From Halomonas sp. M4R1S46 (GTDB lineage Bacteria > Pseudomonadota > Gammaproteobacteria > Pseudomonadales > Halomonadaceae): a stretch of DNA of 64,000 bases. Positions 1 through 8,736 of this stretch are shown piece after piece. The notes below the pieces were generated by a model. That model saw only the letters and a program-made list of their open reading frames with translations, ran no database searches and was not told the origin of the DNA. Position numbers and translations under genes: made by a program. Location: NCBI RefSeq assembly GCF_025725685.1, contig NZ_CP107008.1, forward strand, positions 1,364,001 through 1,428,000. The letters are read 5' to 3'. The first letter of the stretch is position 1. Each line of letters begins with the position of its first letter.

Positions 1-570
1 GACCATGGGCTTTTCGGTCTCCTCGGCCTCGTCCAGGTCCTTCCAGGCGAAGGTGGTGGAAAGCGAGGGCGTGCGCCGATAGCCCCGGGCGTTCCAGAAG
101 CCGTGCAGGGGCCGGTAGTCCGCCGGCCGGCGGGGATGATCGTCGGGGCGCTCCACGGCGCAGAAGGCCGCCCAGGCGTATCCGCTCTCGGTAGCATGTG
201 CTTCCCTGGCCTCCATGAAGGCCTTGCCGACACCCTGGCCGCGGTACTCAGGCAGCAGCACCGACTCGCCGTAGTAGAAGATGCTCGCCGGACGATAGCC
301 GGCGGCCTCGAAGGGGGCGCGGAACTCGTCCACCTCGTCGGCCAGCGGCTGCCCCGTGGCCGCGCCCACCAGGGTGTCGCCGTCGAAGGCCAGCACGAAG
401 AGGCTGCACGGGTTGCGGGCGTAGCGGTCCAGATACTCGGCCTCGTAGGCCAGGTCGCCGTCGTAGAGATAGGGGAAGTCGCGGAAGACCCTGATGCGCA
501 GCCGCGCCAGGGCCTCGAGGTGCGGGGCGATCGCCCGCCCCTGCAGGGTGGTGAGGGTGATGGCCGTCAT
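1..570 (-). CDS. GNAT-family N-acetyltransferase (3' end outside the window)
   Basis: The minus strand from the ATG at 570 is open for 190 codons to the window edge, so the C-terminus is missing. The product starts MTAITLTTLQGRAI and carries the acetyl-CoA-binding region of GNAT enzymes (SVLLPEYRGQGVGKAFMEA, with the R-G-Q-G-V-G pyrophosphate loop) in its second half. This is followed by a conserved aromatic stretch near FWNARGYRR. The family moves an acetyl group from acetyl-CoA to an amine; the substrate cannot be told from sequence. The start is followed on the plus strand by a short spacer before the ydcO-like gene. The plus-strand ORF over this region is a shadow: its composition is repetitive Gly/Arg/Val with no domain. 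Confidence 0.85.
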   Translation of the reverse strand, partial: MTAITLTTLQGRAIAPHLEALARLRIRVFRDFPYLYDGDLAYEAEYLDRYARNPCSLFVLAFDGDTLVGAATGQPLADEVDEFRAPFEAAGYRPASIFYYGESVLLPEYRGQGVGKAFMEAREAHATESGYAWAAFCAVERPDDHPRRPADYRPLHGFWNARGYRRTPSLSTTFAWKDLDEAEETEKPMV

Positions 571-675
571 GGGCATGTCTCCTGGATCGGGGCGCTCGCC
601 GGCGACCCTAGCAGCTGGTGCGCATGACGCCAATCGCCTCGGCGACGGCCAGCATGCCGGGGGCGACACTCGCCG

Positions 676-1869
676 TCAGGGACGGCGGCCGGCCAGCATG
701 ACCCCCAGGCCGGCGACCAGCCCCCAGAAGGCAGCGCCGATGCCGGCGGGACTGATGCCCGAGGCGGTCACCAGGAAGGTGACCAGGGCGGCGTCGCGGT
801 GACCGTCCGCGCCCAGGGCATCGGCCAGGCCGGCCCCCAGGGTGGGCAGCAGGGCTAGGCCGGCGATGGCCATCACCAGCTCGGCGGGAAAGGCCGCGAA
901 CAGGGCGGTGACGGTGGCGCCGAACAGGCCCAGCAGCAGGTAGAACGCGCCGGCCGCGATCCCGGCGATGTAGCGCCGTCCCGGCTCGGCGTGGGACTCC
1001 GGTCCCAGGCACACCGCGGCGCTGATCGCCGCCAGGTTGAGGGCGAAGCCGCCGAAGGGCGCGAGCGCCAGGGAGGCCAGGCCGGTGCCGCCGATCAGCG
1101 GCGAGACCGGCGGGGAGAAGCCCGCCGCCCGGATGACGGCGATGCCGGGCAGGTTCTGCGAGGCCATGGTGACCACGAACAGCGGCAGGCCCACGCCGAT
1201 CAGGGCCGAGGCCGAAAAGGTCGGCGCGGTGACCACCGGGTGGGCCAGGCGCGGGGTCACCTCCTCGAGGTGCAACAGCCCCTGCGCCTGGGCCACCAGG
1301 CAGCCCGTCGCCAGCACCAGCGGGATGGCATAGCGCGACCACCAGCGCTTGCCCAGGAGATAGGCCAGGCACATCGACAGCGGCAGCACCAGCCGGTGCT
1401 CGAGGGTCAGGAAGAGGTCGAGCCCGAAGCGCAGCAACACTCCGGCCAGCATGGCCGAGGCCAGGGCGCGGGGCAGGCGGTGCATGAGCCGCTCGAAGAG
1501 GCCGGTCACGCCGCACAGGGTGATCAGCGCCGAGGAGAACAGGAAGGCGCCGATGGCGTCGCTCATCGGCACTCCGGGCAGGCTGGTCGCCAGCAGGGCC
1601 GCCCCCGGGGTCGACCAGGCGGTGAGCAGCGGCATGCGGTAGCGCAGCGAGAAGCCGATGGAGGTGAGGCCGGCGCCGATGCCCAGCGCCCACAGCCAGG
1701 AGCCGATCTGTGCCTGGCTGGCGCCGGCCGCCTCGGCGGCCTGGAAGATGATCACCGCCGAGCTCGAGTAGCCGATCAGCACGGCGATGAAGCCCGCGGT
1801 CAGGGTCGAGAGGCTGCCATCGCGCAGGCAGGCGAAGCGGCGACGAAGCGGCAGGTCGGAGGCTGGCAT
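676..1869 (-). CDS. ydcO: BenE-family (benzoate/H+ symporter type) membrane transporter, YdcO-like
   Basis: The 397-residue product is almost wholly hydrophobic, with about 10-12 predicted membrane segments, and matches the BenE/YdcO family in length and character (LTAGFIAVLIGYSSSAVIIF near the N-terminus; TAWSTPGAALLATS; GGFALNLAAISAAVCLG). I chose the ATG at 1869 (MPASDL) because the upstream extension crosses the palindromic operators and is not membrane-like. Divergent to it lies an XRE-cupin regulator, the same pairing as E. coli ydcO and ydcN (sutR), which supports the identification. BenE proteins import benzoate or related anions by proton symport; the actual substrate here is unknown. 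Control by the neighbouring regulator through the 1891-1942 sites is an inference. Confidence 0.85.
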   Translation of the reverse strand: MPASDLPLRRRFACLRDGSLSTLTAGFIAVLIGYSSSAVIIFQAAEAAGASQAQIGSWLWALGIGAGLTSIGFSLRYRMPLLTAWSTPGAALLATSLPGVPMSDAIGAFLFSSALITLCGVTGLFERLMHRLPRALASAMLAGVLLRFGLDLFLTLEHRLVLPLSMCLAYLLGKRWWSRYAIPLVLATGCLVAQAQGLLHLEEVTPRLAHPVVTAPTFSASALIGVGLPLFVVTMASQNLPGIAVIRAAGFSPPVSPLIGGTGLASLALAPFGGFALNLAAISAAVCLGPESHAEPGRRYIAGIAAGAFYLLLGLFGATVTALFAAFPAELVMAIAGLALLPTLGAGLADALGADGHRDAALVTFLVTASGISPAGIGAAFWGLVAGLGVMLAGRRP

Positions 1870-1890
1870 CGAGGGCTCCCGTGAACGACT

Positions 1891-1942
1891 GTGCGTTATA
1901 GCGCACGATCGCGGCACGGTACCACCGTGCGTTATCACGTAC
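1891..1942. promoter_or_regulatory. Two copies of a 16-bp palindromic operator between ydcO and the XRE-cupin regulator
   Basis: GTGCGTTATAGCGCAC lies at 1891-1906 and GTGCGTTATCACGTAC at 1927-1942, 36 bp apart centre to centre. Each is an imperfect inverted repeat, and the two copies agree at 13 of 16 positions. They sit in the 119-bp gap between the divergent genes, so they are probably the operators for the adjacent regulator. A 36-bp spacing is between three and four helical turns. Confidence 0.7.
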
Positions 1943-1988
1943 AATGGCGCCTGCCACATCGACACGCACCGCATAGGAGACGGGCCGC

Positions 1989-2564
1989 ATGCAGGAGATC
2001 TCGCAGCACATCGCCGACCGGCTGCGCTGGCTGCGACGCCAGCAGGGCTGGAGTCTGGATCGCACCGCCCGGGAGACCGGCGTCAGCAAGGCCATGCTCG
2101 GCCAGATCGAGCGCGGTGAGTCGAGTCCCACCGTGGCGACGCTGTGGAAGATCGCCAGTGGCTTCCGCGTCTCCTTCTCCAGCCTGCTGGCGCCGACGGC
2201 GGAGGTGTCCGGCGAGGCGACGACGGTCCAGCCCGAGCGACGGGCGGCATGGGGCGAGGATGCCGCGGGCATGCAGGTCGTGCCGCTGTTTCCCTTCGAC
2301 CCCGTGCTCGGCTTCGAGCTGTTCGTCATTACCCTGGCCCCGGGGGCGGTCAGTGAGTCGGCGCCCCATGCCCCGGGCGTGGTGGAGCACCTGGTGGTGG
2401 TCGAGGGCACGCTCGAGGTGTGCCTGGAAGGGCGGTGGCAGCGTCTCGACGCGGGGGAGGGGGTGCGGTTCGCCGCGGACCGTCCCCACGCCTATCGCAA
2501 TCCCGCCGGCCCCCCCGTGCGCTTCCACGACGTGATCCACTACCCCCGTGGGGTCGGTGGCTAG
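1989..2564 (+). CDS. sutR: XRE-family transcriptional regulator with C-terminal cupin domain (SutR/YdcN-like)
   Basis: The 191-residue protein has an N-terminal XRE helix-turn-helix (residues about 8-62, RLRWLRRQQGWSLDRTARE and SKAMLGQIERGESSPT) followed by a cupin-2 domain (about 100-185; PGVVEHLVVVEGTLEV, the barrel motif, then DRPHAYRNP). This two-domain layout and length are those of the SutR/PuuR-type regulators. In such proteins the HTH binds the operator and the cupin is thought to sense a small ligand. The gene is divergent from the BenE-type transporter, exactly as in E. coli ydcN-ydcO. Autoregulation from the two palindromes just upstream is likely but inferred. Confidence 0.85.
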   Translation: MQEISQHIADRLRWLRRQQGWSLDRTARETGVSKAMLGQIERGESSPTVATLWKIASGFRVSFSSLLAPTAEVSGEATTVQPERRAAWGEDAAGMQVVPLFPFDPVLGFELFVITLAPGAVSESAPHAPGVVEHLVVVEGTLEVCLEGRWQRLDAGEGVRFAADRPHAYRNPAGPPVRFHDVIHYPRGVGG

Positions 2565-2599
2565 CTGCCGCGAAGGGGCCTGGGCAATGACGGCATCGA

Positions 2600-4177
2600 T
2601 CAGGCCTCGCGCCGGCCTTCGACCAGGCGGCTGACGCCGGCCGGGTTGCCGTCTCGCAGCGCCTCGGGCAGCAGGCCCTGGGGCAGGTTCTGGTAGCACA
2701 CCGGGCGCAGGAAGCGGTGGATCGCCGCGCTGCCCACCGAGGTGGTGCGGGCGTCCGAGGTGGCCGGATAAGGCCCGCCGTGGACCATGGCGTGGCACAC
2801 CTCGACGCCGGTGGGCCAGCCGTTGGCCATCACCCGGCCGGCGCGACGCTCCAGCGTCGGCAGCAGGTCGCGGGCGGCCTCCAGGTCGCCGTCGTCCATC
2901 TGCAGGGTGGCGGTCAGTTGGCCTTCCAGATGCTCGGCCACGCGCTTCACGTCCTCCTGGTCGGCACACTCGACCACCAGCGCGCTGGCGCCGAACACCT
3001 CGGCCTGCAGGGCCTCCTCACGCAGGAAATCGGCGGCCGAGGCCACGAACAGCCCGGCCTGGCCGGCGTTGGGACCCTCGCCGACCGGGCCGCGGGCCAC
3101 CTCACGGGCCTTGCGGCTTTGAAGGAGGCCATCGACGCCCTGCACATAGGCGTCATGGATGCCCGGGGTCAGCATGGTCTGGGCCGCGGCGCCCGTCACC
3201 GCCTCGCCGGCGGCGGCCACGAAGGCGTCGAGGCCCTCGCCCTTGACGCCGATCACCAGCCCCGGGTTGGTGCAGAACTGGCCGGCGCCCAGGGTCAGCG
3301 AGCCGACGAAGGCCTCGCCCAGCTCGGCAGCACGGGATTCCAGGGCCGCCGGCAGCAGGAACACCGGGTTGATCGAGCTCATCTCGGCATAGACCGGGAT
3401 CGGCTCGGGACGCGCCTGGGCGGCCTGCATCAGCGCGGTGCCGCCGGAGCGCGAGCCGGTGAAGCCCACCGCCTTGATGCGCGCATCGCGCACCAGCGCC
3501 TGGCCCACCTCGCGGCCGGAGCCGTAGAGCAGCGAGAACACGCCCTCGGGCAGCTCGCACCTGGCCACGGCGCGCTGCACGGCGCGGCCGACCAGCTCGG
3601 AGGTGCCGGGGTGGGCGGAGTGCGCCTTGACCACCACCGGACAGCCGGCGGCCAGGGCCGAGGCGGTGTCGCCACCGGCCACCGAGAAGGCCAGCGGGAA
3701 GTTGGAGGCGCCGAATACCGCCACCGGGCCCAGGGCGATATGGCGCTGGCGCAGGTCGACGCGCGGCATCGGCGCCCGCTCCGGCAGCGCCGGGTCGAGG
3801 CGCAGGTCGAGCCACTCGCCGGCGCGCACCACCTGGGCGAACAGGCGCAGCTGGCCGCAGGTGCGGCCGCGCTCGCCCTCGAGGCGGGCCCGGGGCAGGC
3901 CGGACTCGGCCATGGCGCGCTCGATCAGCGCATCGCCGATGGCCTCGATCTCGTCGGCGACGGCCTCGAGGAAACGGGCGCGTTCCTCGAGGCCGGTCTC
4001 GCGGTAGGTCGCGAAGGCCGCCCAGGCCAGGTCGCAGGCCTGTTCCACCTCGGCCTTGCCGCCCGCGGCATAGGCCGGGGACAGGGTCTCGCCGGTGGCC
4101 GGGTCGATGGCGTGGATCGCCTTGCCGTCGGCGGTCACGGCCGCCTGGCCGATCAGTTGCTTGCCTTCCAGGGTCAT
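2600..4177 (-). CDS. 2-oxoglutarate semialdehyde (2,5-dioxovalerate) dehydrogenase, NADP-type aldehyde dehydrogenase
   Basis: This 525-residue aldehyde dehydrogenase oxidises an omega-semialdehyde, most likely 2-oxoglutarate semialdehyde to 2-oxoglutarate. It has the substrate/cofactor fold of the family (GPVAVFGASNFPLAFSVAGG, FTGSRSGG) and the catalytic Cys at about residue 302 in LGAGQFCTNPG. The motif YAEMSSINPVFLLP around the general-base Glu is typical of the KGSADH subgroup from sugar-acid pathways rather than betaine aldehyde or MmsA types. I chose the ATG at 4177 because AGGAGG lies 6 bases before it; a longer start at 4195 overlaps the previous gene. It is the last gene of the TRAP-PdxA-dehydratase-AraD1 operon and supplies its final step. 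Confidence 0.88.
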   Translation of the reverse strand: MTLEGKQLIGQAAVTADGKAIHAIDPATGETLSPAYAAGGKAEVEQACDLAWAAFATYRETGLEERARFLEAVADEIEAIGDALIERAMAESGLPRARLEGERGRTCGQLRLFAQVVRAGEWLDLRLDPALPERAPMPRVDLRQRHIALGPVAVFGASNFPLAFSVAGGDTASALAAGCPVVVKAHSAHPGTSELVGRAVQRAVARCELPEGVFSLLYGSGREVGQALVRDARIKAVGFTGSRSGGTALMQAAQARPEPIPVYAEMSSINPVFLLPAALESRAAELGEAFVGSLTLGAGQFCTNPGLVIGVKGEGLDAFVAAAGEAVTGAAAQTMLTPGIHDAYVQGVDGLLQSRKAREVARGPVGEGPNAGQAGLFVASAADFLREEALQAEVFGASALVVECADQEDVKRVAEHLEGQLTATLQMDDGDLEAARDLLPTLERRAGRVMANGWPTGVEVCHAMVHGGPYPATSDARTTSVGSAAIHRFLRPVCYQNLPQGLLPEALRDGNPAGVSRLVEGRREA

Positions 4178-4191
4178 GGAGCCTCCTGAGG

Positions 4192-5190
4192 TCACAGGGA
4201 ATGAACGGGGGTATCGGTGGTGTCGGTGTCGAACGCCAGCGGGTTGCGCAGTGTCCGGCCGAAGGCCGGCAGGGCGATCTCGAAACGATCGCCGTCGCGG
4301 GTCTGGACGCCGTCGGCGAAGCTCAGCGTCGCGGTGCCGAAGAAGTGCACGTGGACGTCGCCGGGGCGGCGGAAGCCGGGGTACTTGAAGTGATGATGCT
4401 CGAGGTTGGCCAGGCTATGGGCCATGTTGGCCTCGCCGGTCAGGAACGGCTTCTCCCACAGGGTCTCGCCGTCGCGGACGATGCGGCTCACGCCCTCCAG
4501 GTGTTCGGGCAGCTCGCCGATCAAGAGCTCCGGGCCGAAGCTGCAGTGGCGCAGCTTGGAATGGGCCAGCCACAGGTAGTTGAAGCGCTCGGTGACGTGG
4601 TCGGAGAACTCGTTGCCGATGGCGTAGCCGACCCGCCAGGGGCGGCCGTCGTCGCCGATCAGGTAGAGCCCGGCGAGCTCCGGCTCCTCGCCGGCGTCCT
4701 CGGCGAAGGCCGGTACCGGCATCGGCGCCTCGGGGGCCACCACGCAGTCGCCGTCGCCCTTGTAGAACCACTCCGGTTGGGCGCCGGTCTCGCCGGCGGC
4801 GGGCTTGCCGCCCGCCACGCCGAGCCGGAACATGCGCATCGAGTCGGTCAGCTCGGCCTCGTCGGCCTGCGCCTGTTGTTGAGACGGGGCGTGCATCGCC
4901 GAGCGGGTGTCGGCGCTGCCCAGATGGGTCAGGCCGGTGCCGGTGACCAGGCAATGGGCCGGGTCGGGGTGGGTCAGCGGCGGCAGCAGGCGCTGCTCGT
5001 CGACGAGCTGAGCGTAGTCGAGCCGCGTCTCGGTCAGCGCCGCCTCGACTCCCTCGGTGAGCGACCGGCCGTCGGTGATGGCGCGGCGCGCCAGGGTGTA
5101 GGTGTCGGCGTCGGTCAGGCGCACCGTGCGTTCATCTTCCACCAGCGCGGCCAGCACCTGGCCCTGATGTTCACATTGGATCAGTCGCAT
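4192..5190 (-). CDS. AraD1-like (GguC/FAH-related) sugar-acid dehydratase
   Basis: The 332-residue product (MRLIQCEHQGQ...) resembles the AraD1/GguC family, distantly related to fumarylacetoacetate hydrolases. Landmarks are LVTGTGLTHLGSA, QPEWFYKGDG, GYAIGNEFSDH and HVHFFGTATLSFADG. AraD1-type proteins occur in non-phosphorylative pentonate operons, where a 2-keto-3-deoxy-pentonate is dehydrated to 2-oxoglutarate semialdehyde. That role fits here because the gene sits between an enolase-superfamily dehydratase and the semialdehyde dehydrogenase. The ATG at 5190 has GAGG 6 bases upstream. A GTG at 5202 that overlaps the preceding stop is less likely. Confidence 0.75.
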   Translation of the reverse strand: MRLIQCEHQGQVLAALVEDERTVRLTDADTYTLARRAITDGRSLTEGVEAALTETRLDYAQLVDEQRLLPPLTHPDPAHCLVTGTGLTHLGSADTRSAMHAPSQQQAQADEAELTDSMRMFRLGVAGGKPAAGETGAQPEWFYKGDGDCVVAPEAPMPVPAFAEDAGEEPELAGLYLIGDDGRPWRVGYAIGNEFSDHVTERFNYLWLAHSKLRHCSFGPELLIGELPEHLEGVSRIVRDGETLWEKPFLTGEANMAHSLANLEHHHFKYPGFRRPGDVHVHFFGTATLSFADGVQTRDGDRFEIALPAFGRTLRNPLAFDTDTTDTPVHSL

Positions 5191-5198
5191 GCTCGGCC

Positions 5199-6371
5199 TC
5201 ACTCGATGATATGGAACTGGTCGAAGTAGTCATCGTTGAGCGACAGGCCGAGACCCGGCTCGTCGTCGTCGAGGTCGATGAAGCCGTTCTCTGGCTCGGG
5301 GTCGCCCTTGAACAGGTAGTAGAAGAGCTCGTTGCCGACCTCCACGTCGTGGACCGGGAAGAACTCGGACATCGGCGAGGCCAGGGTCGACATGGTCAGG
5401 TGGTAGTTGTGCATCTGCCCGGCGTGCGGGATCACCGGCACGCTGAATGACTCGGCGATGGCATTGATCTTGCGCGCCGCGGTGATGCCACCGACTCGGT
5501 TGGTGTCGTACTGCACCACCGAGACGGCGCGCTTCTCGAGCAGTTGGCGAAAGCCGTAGTGGGTGAACTCGTGCTCGCCGCCGGAGATCGGGATGCTGGT
5601 CAGCCGGTTCAGTTCCGCGTAGCCGTCGATGTCGTCGGCCAGCACCGGCTCCTCCAGCCAGCGTGGCTGATAGCGCTCCAGACGCGGCAGCATGCGCTTG
5701 GCGTACTCCAGGTTCCAGCCCATGTAGCACTCGAGCATCAGGTCGATGTCCTCACCGATCACCTCGCGCACCGCGGCGACGCTGTCGAGGTTCTTGCGCA
5801 TGCCGGCCGGGCCGTCCTTGGGTCCATAGCCGAAGCGCATCTTCATCGCCGTGAAGCCTTGGTCGAGATAGGACTGGGCCTCCTCCTGCATACTCTTGAG
5901 GTCGGTGCGGTACAGCTTGGAGGCATAGCAGGGGATCCTCTCCTTGGTGCGCCCGCCGAGCAGCTTGAACACCGGCTTATCCACCGCCTTGCCCATGATG
6001 TCCCAGATCGCGATGTCGACCCCGGAGATGGCCGCCATGCCGATGCCCTTGCGGCCCCAGGCATGAGTGGCGCGGTACATGCGCTGCCACAGGTACTCGT
6101 AGTCGAAGGGGTCCTGGTTGATCACCAACGGTGCCAGATACTGGTCGATGATCGCCTTGGCAATCCGCGGCGCCAGGGCGACGTTGCCCAGGCCCACCAG
6201 GCCGGTGTCGGTCTCGATCTCGACCGTGGTCCAGCCATGGAAGCGGAAGGTGCCCATGGAGTCGCTCTTGTCCCAGAGCTCGTCCATGGCGTTGGAGCAG
6301 AAGTGGGGCTGGGCCGGTACGGTGTGGCCCTTCCATTCGAAGACGCGGGTTCTGACCTGGGTGATCTTCAT
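5199..6371 (-). CDS. Enolase-superfamily (mandelate racemase/RhmD-like) sugar-acid dehydratase
   Basis: The 390-residue protein has the two-domain enolase-superfamily plan. An N-terminal capping domain (HGWTTVEIETDTGLVGLG) precedes a TIM barrel with three acidic metal ligands in succession (MLECYMGW, WLEEPV, SGGEHEF), a Lys strand (FTAMKMRFGYGPKDGPAG) and a terminal His motif (VIPHAGQMHNYH). The GPxDGxxG-type loop and the overall pattern are closest to L-rhamnonate and L-lyxonate dehydratases. Such enzymes remove water from an aldonate to give a 2-keto-3-deoxy acid. Given the AraD1-like and semialdehyde dehydrogenase genes that follow, a pentonate such as L-lyxonate is plausible, but the substrate is not proven by sequence. 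GAGGAAA precedes the ATG. Confidence 0.82.
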   Translation of the reverse strand: MKITQVRTRVFEWKGHTVPAQPHFCSNAMDELWDKSDSMGTFRFHGWTTVEIETDTGLVGLGNVALAPRIAKAIIDQYLAPLVINQDPFDYEYLWQRMYRATHAWGRKGIGMAAISGVDIAIWDIMGKAVDKPVFKLLGGRTKERIPCYASKLYRTDLKSMQEEAQSYLDQGFTAMKMRFGYGPKDGPAGMRKNLDSVAAVREVIGEDIDLMLECYMGWNLEYAKRMLPRLERYQPRWLEEPVLADDIDGYAELNRLTSIPISGGEHEFTHYGFRQLLEKRAVSVVQYDTNRVGGITAARKINAIAESFSVPVIPHAGQMHNYHLTMSTLASPMSEFFPVHDVEVGNELFYYLFKGDPEPENGFIDLDDDEPGLGLSLNDDYFDQFHIIE

Positions 6372-6410
6372 GTGCTGGTTTCCTCGTAGGCGTGTGGATG
6401 CGTGGTGTTG

Positions 6411-7442
6411 TCAGGCGCTGGTAACGGTCTCGAGACGCCGGCGTCTCAGGTTCTCGCCCATGCGGCAAGCGATGGTGAAGGCATTGCGGGTCGGGCCCAC
6501 GTCGGCCTTGCCCTGGCCGGCGATGTCGAAGGCGGTGCCATGGGCCGGGGTGGTGATGGGGATCGGTAGGCCACCCTGGACGGTGACGCCCTGCTTGAAG
6601 CCCAGCAGCTTGATGGCGATCTGGCCCTGGTCGTGGTACATGGTGACGATGGCGTCGTACTCGCCGTCGCGGGCCTTGAGGAAGATGGTATCGGCGGGGA
6701 AGGGGCCGGCGACGGGGTAGCCCTCGGCCTGGCACTGCTTCACGGCAGGCTCGATGACCTCGATCTCCTCGCGGCCGCAGGTGCCACCTTCTCCCCCATG
6801 CGGGTTGAAGGCTGCTACGGCGACGCGTGGTGCCTCGATGCCGGCCAGCTTGAGCGAGTCATGGATCAGCCGACTGGCGGCGACGATGCGTTCCTCGGTC
6901 ACGTAGCTTGCGGCGTCCTTGAGCGGGATATGGGAGGAGATGCGCGAGGTCCAGAGGCTGCCCAGGGTATTGAACTCGCAGAAATAGCCCGTCACTCCTA
7001 GCTTCTCGGCGAAGAAGTGCAGCTCGTCCTCGTGGGCCAGGCCGCCCTTCTTCATCGAGAACTTGTTGAGCGGGGCGAAGCAGATGGCATCGACCTCGCC
7101 GGCCTGGGCGGCGTCCAGACAACGTGACAGGACCGAGAGCACGGAGGCGCCGCCTGCAGCGGTTTCTTCGGCATAGCCGACGGCGCCTTCGGCCACGCTG
7201 TCGACCGGCAGGAAGACCGGCCCGTCATGCTGGCGGGCGTCGGCAAAGTCGGCGACTTCGGGCAGCTCATGGGACTGGCCGGCCACCCGCTGGCCTTCCT
7301 GCCACAGCCAGCGGTCACCCACCAGCACGGCGTGGACGTCGGCGAAGAGTGGCGCATCGGCGAAGAGCCGGGCGATCAGCTCCGGGCCGATACCGGCGGG
7401 ATCTCCCAGGGTGACGGCGACGAGGGGGTGTGAATCGGTCAT
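6411..7442 (-). CDS. PdxA-family NAD-dependent dehydrogenase (PdxA2-like)
   Basis: The 343-residue protein has all PdxA signatures: GDPAGIGPELIARL at the N-terminus, the metal-binding histidines in SSHIPLKDA, FNPHGGEGG and MYHDQGQIAIKLLGF, and the closing HGTAFDIAGQGKA. True PdxA oxidises 4-phosphohydroxythreonine in vitamin B6 synthesis. Copies embedded in sugar-acid operons (PdxA2) act on other 3-hydroxy acids, usually 4-phosphotetronates made by a DUF1537 kinase. No such kinase is present here, so the substrate is open. The gene lies between the TRAP permease and the enolase-family dehydratase in one operon. GGAG precedes the ATG. Confidence 0.82.
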   Translation of the reverse strand: MTDSHPLVAVTLGDPAGIGPELIARLFADAPLFADVHAVLVGDRWLWQEGQRVAGQSHELPEVADFADARQHDGPVFLPVDSVAEGAVGYAEETAAGGASVLSVLSRCLDAAQAGEVDAICFAPLNKFSMKKGGLAHEDELHFFAEKLGVTGYFCEFNTLGSLWTSRISSHIPLKDAASYVTEERIVAASRLIHDSLKLAGIEAPRVAVAAFNPHGGEGGTCGREEIEVIEPAVKQCQAEGYPVAGPFPADTIFLKARDGEYDAIVTMYHDQGQIAIKLLGFKQGVTVQGGLPIPITTPAHGTAFDIAGQGKADVGPTRNAFTIACRMGENLRRRRLETVTSA

Positions 7443-7455
7443 TGGAAGCTCCGTA

Positions 7456-8736
7456 TCAATAGAAGAGGTTGACCAGCGTCATGGGGATGGCCGGCACATA
7501 GGTGACCAGCATCAGCACCACGAACAGCACCAGGATCATCGGCAGGTTGACCTTTGTGGTTTCCCACATGTCGGTCTTGGCGATGGAGCAGGACGTGGCC
7601 AGCACCGAGGCGACCGGCGGCGTCTGCTGGCCGATGGCCAGGTTGAGGGTCAGGATCAGGCCGAAGTGGATCGGGTCGATGCCGATCTGGTGCACCAGCG
7701 GCATGACGATGGGGACGACCAGGATGATGGCGGCGGCCCCGTGCAGGAACATGCCCAGCAGCAGCAGCAGGATGTTGAGCAGCGCCAGCACCAGGACCGG
7801 ATTCTCGGTAATGGCGGTGATTTCGCTGGCCAGCTGCTGGGGCAGCTGCATCTCGGTCAGGAAGAGACCGAGTACGGCAGAGGTGGCCACGAGCAGCATC
7901 ACCACCGCGGTCTGGATGACACCCTCGATCACCGCACGATAGAGGATCTTGATGTTCAGTTCGCGGTAGACGAGGCCCCCGATCAGCAGGGCGGCGAGGA
8001 CGGCGATGCCGGCACCCTCGGTGGCGGTGACGAAGCCACCGAAGATTCCGCCCAGGATGATTACCGGCAGCAACAGTGCCCAGAAGGCTTCTCTGAATGC
8101 CTTGCGCAGGGTACCGAGCGAGAAGGAGTCCTCTCGGGGCAGGTCATACTTCACCGCATAGTAGTAGCAGGCGCCGGCCAGACCGGCAGCACCGATCAGC
8201 CCGGGCACGATGCCGGCGACGAACAGCTTGACGATGGAGGTGTCGGCGATGGCGCCGTAGAGGATCATCGACAGCGACGGCGGGATGATGATCGCCAGCG
8301 ACGCCGAGGAGGAGGTGATGGCCGCCGAGAAGTTCGGGTTGTACTTGCGCCGCTTCATCTCCGGGATCAGCACCGAGCCGGTAGCCGCCACGTCGGCGAC
8401 GGCCGAGCCGGAGATCTCGGCGAAGAACAGCGAGACCCCGACATTGACCATCGCCAACCCACCGCGCACGAAGCCGACGATGGCGGTGACCAGGTTGATC
8501 AGGCGCAGGGAGATGCCCGAGGTGTTCATCAGCGCCCCGGCGAAGATGAACAGCGGAATGGCGATCAGTGGGAACTTGGTGGCACCGTTGAACAGCGTCA
8601 GCGGCACATTGACCAAGGCGTCGGCCCCCATGTTCAGGTAGACGCCGACTATGCCCACCACGCCGATGGCAACGGCGATGGGCACGTTGATCAATACCAG
8701 GGCGAAGAGAGCGGCGATGATGATCAGGAGTGTCAT
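7456..8736 (-). CDS. dctM: TRAP transporter large permease (DctM type)
   Basis: This 426-residue, very hydrophobic protein has about 12 membrane segments and the conserved DctM features: FPLIAIPLFIFAGALMNTSG, EISGSAVADVAATGSVLIPEM, SSSASLAIIIPPSLSMILYG and GQQTPPVASVLATSC. It is the ion-coupled channel half of a tripartite transporter for organic acids. Its ATG overlaps the stop of the small-permease gene by 4 bp (8733-8736), showing translational coupling. Together with the two upstream genes it should import the acid degraded by the downstream enzymes. Confidence 0.92.
   Translation of the reverse strand: MTLLIIIAALFALVLINVPIAVAIGVVGIVGVYLNMGADALVNVPLTLFNGATKFPLIAIPLFIFAGALMNTSGISLRLINLVTAIVGFVRGGLAMVNVGVSLFFAEISGSAVADVAATGSVLIPEMKRRKYNPNFSAAITSSSASLAIIIPPSLSMILYGAIADTSIVKLFVAGIVPGLIGAAGLAGACYYYAVKYDLPREDSFSLGTLRKAFREAFWALLLPVIILGGIFGGFVTATEGAGIAVLAALLIGGLVYRELNIKILYRAVIEGVIQTAVVMLLVATSAVLGLFLTEMQLPQQLASEITAITENPVLVLALLNILLLLLGMFLHGAAAIILVVPIVMPLVHQIGIDPIHFGLILTLNLAIGQQTPPVASVLATSCSIAKTDMWETTKVNLPMILVLFVVLMLVTYVPAIPMTLVNLFY

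Noticed and set aside
608..2410. Long minus-strand frame over the ydcO-sutR region (600 codons)
   Set aside because: It crosses two well-supported genes and their operators, and its composition is Arg/Pro/Ala-rich with no domain; it is a GC-driven shadow.
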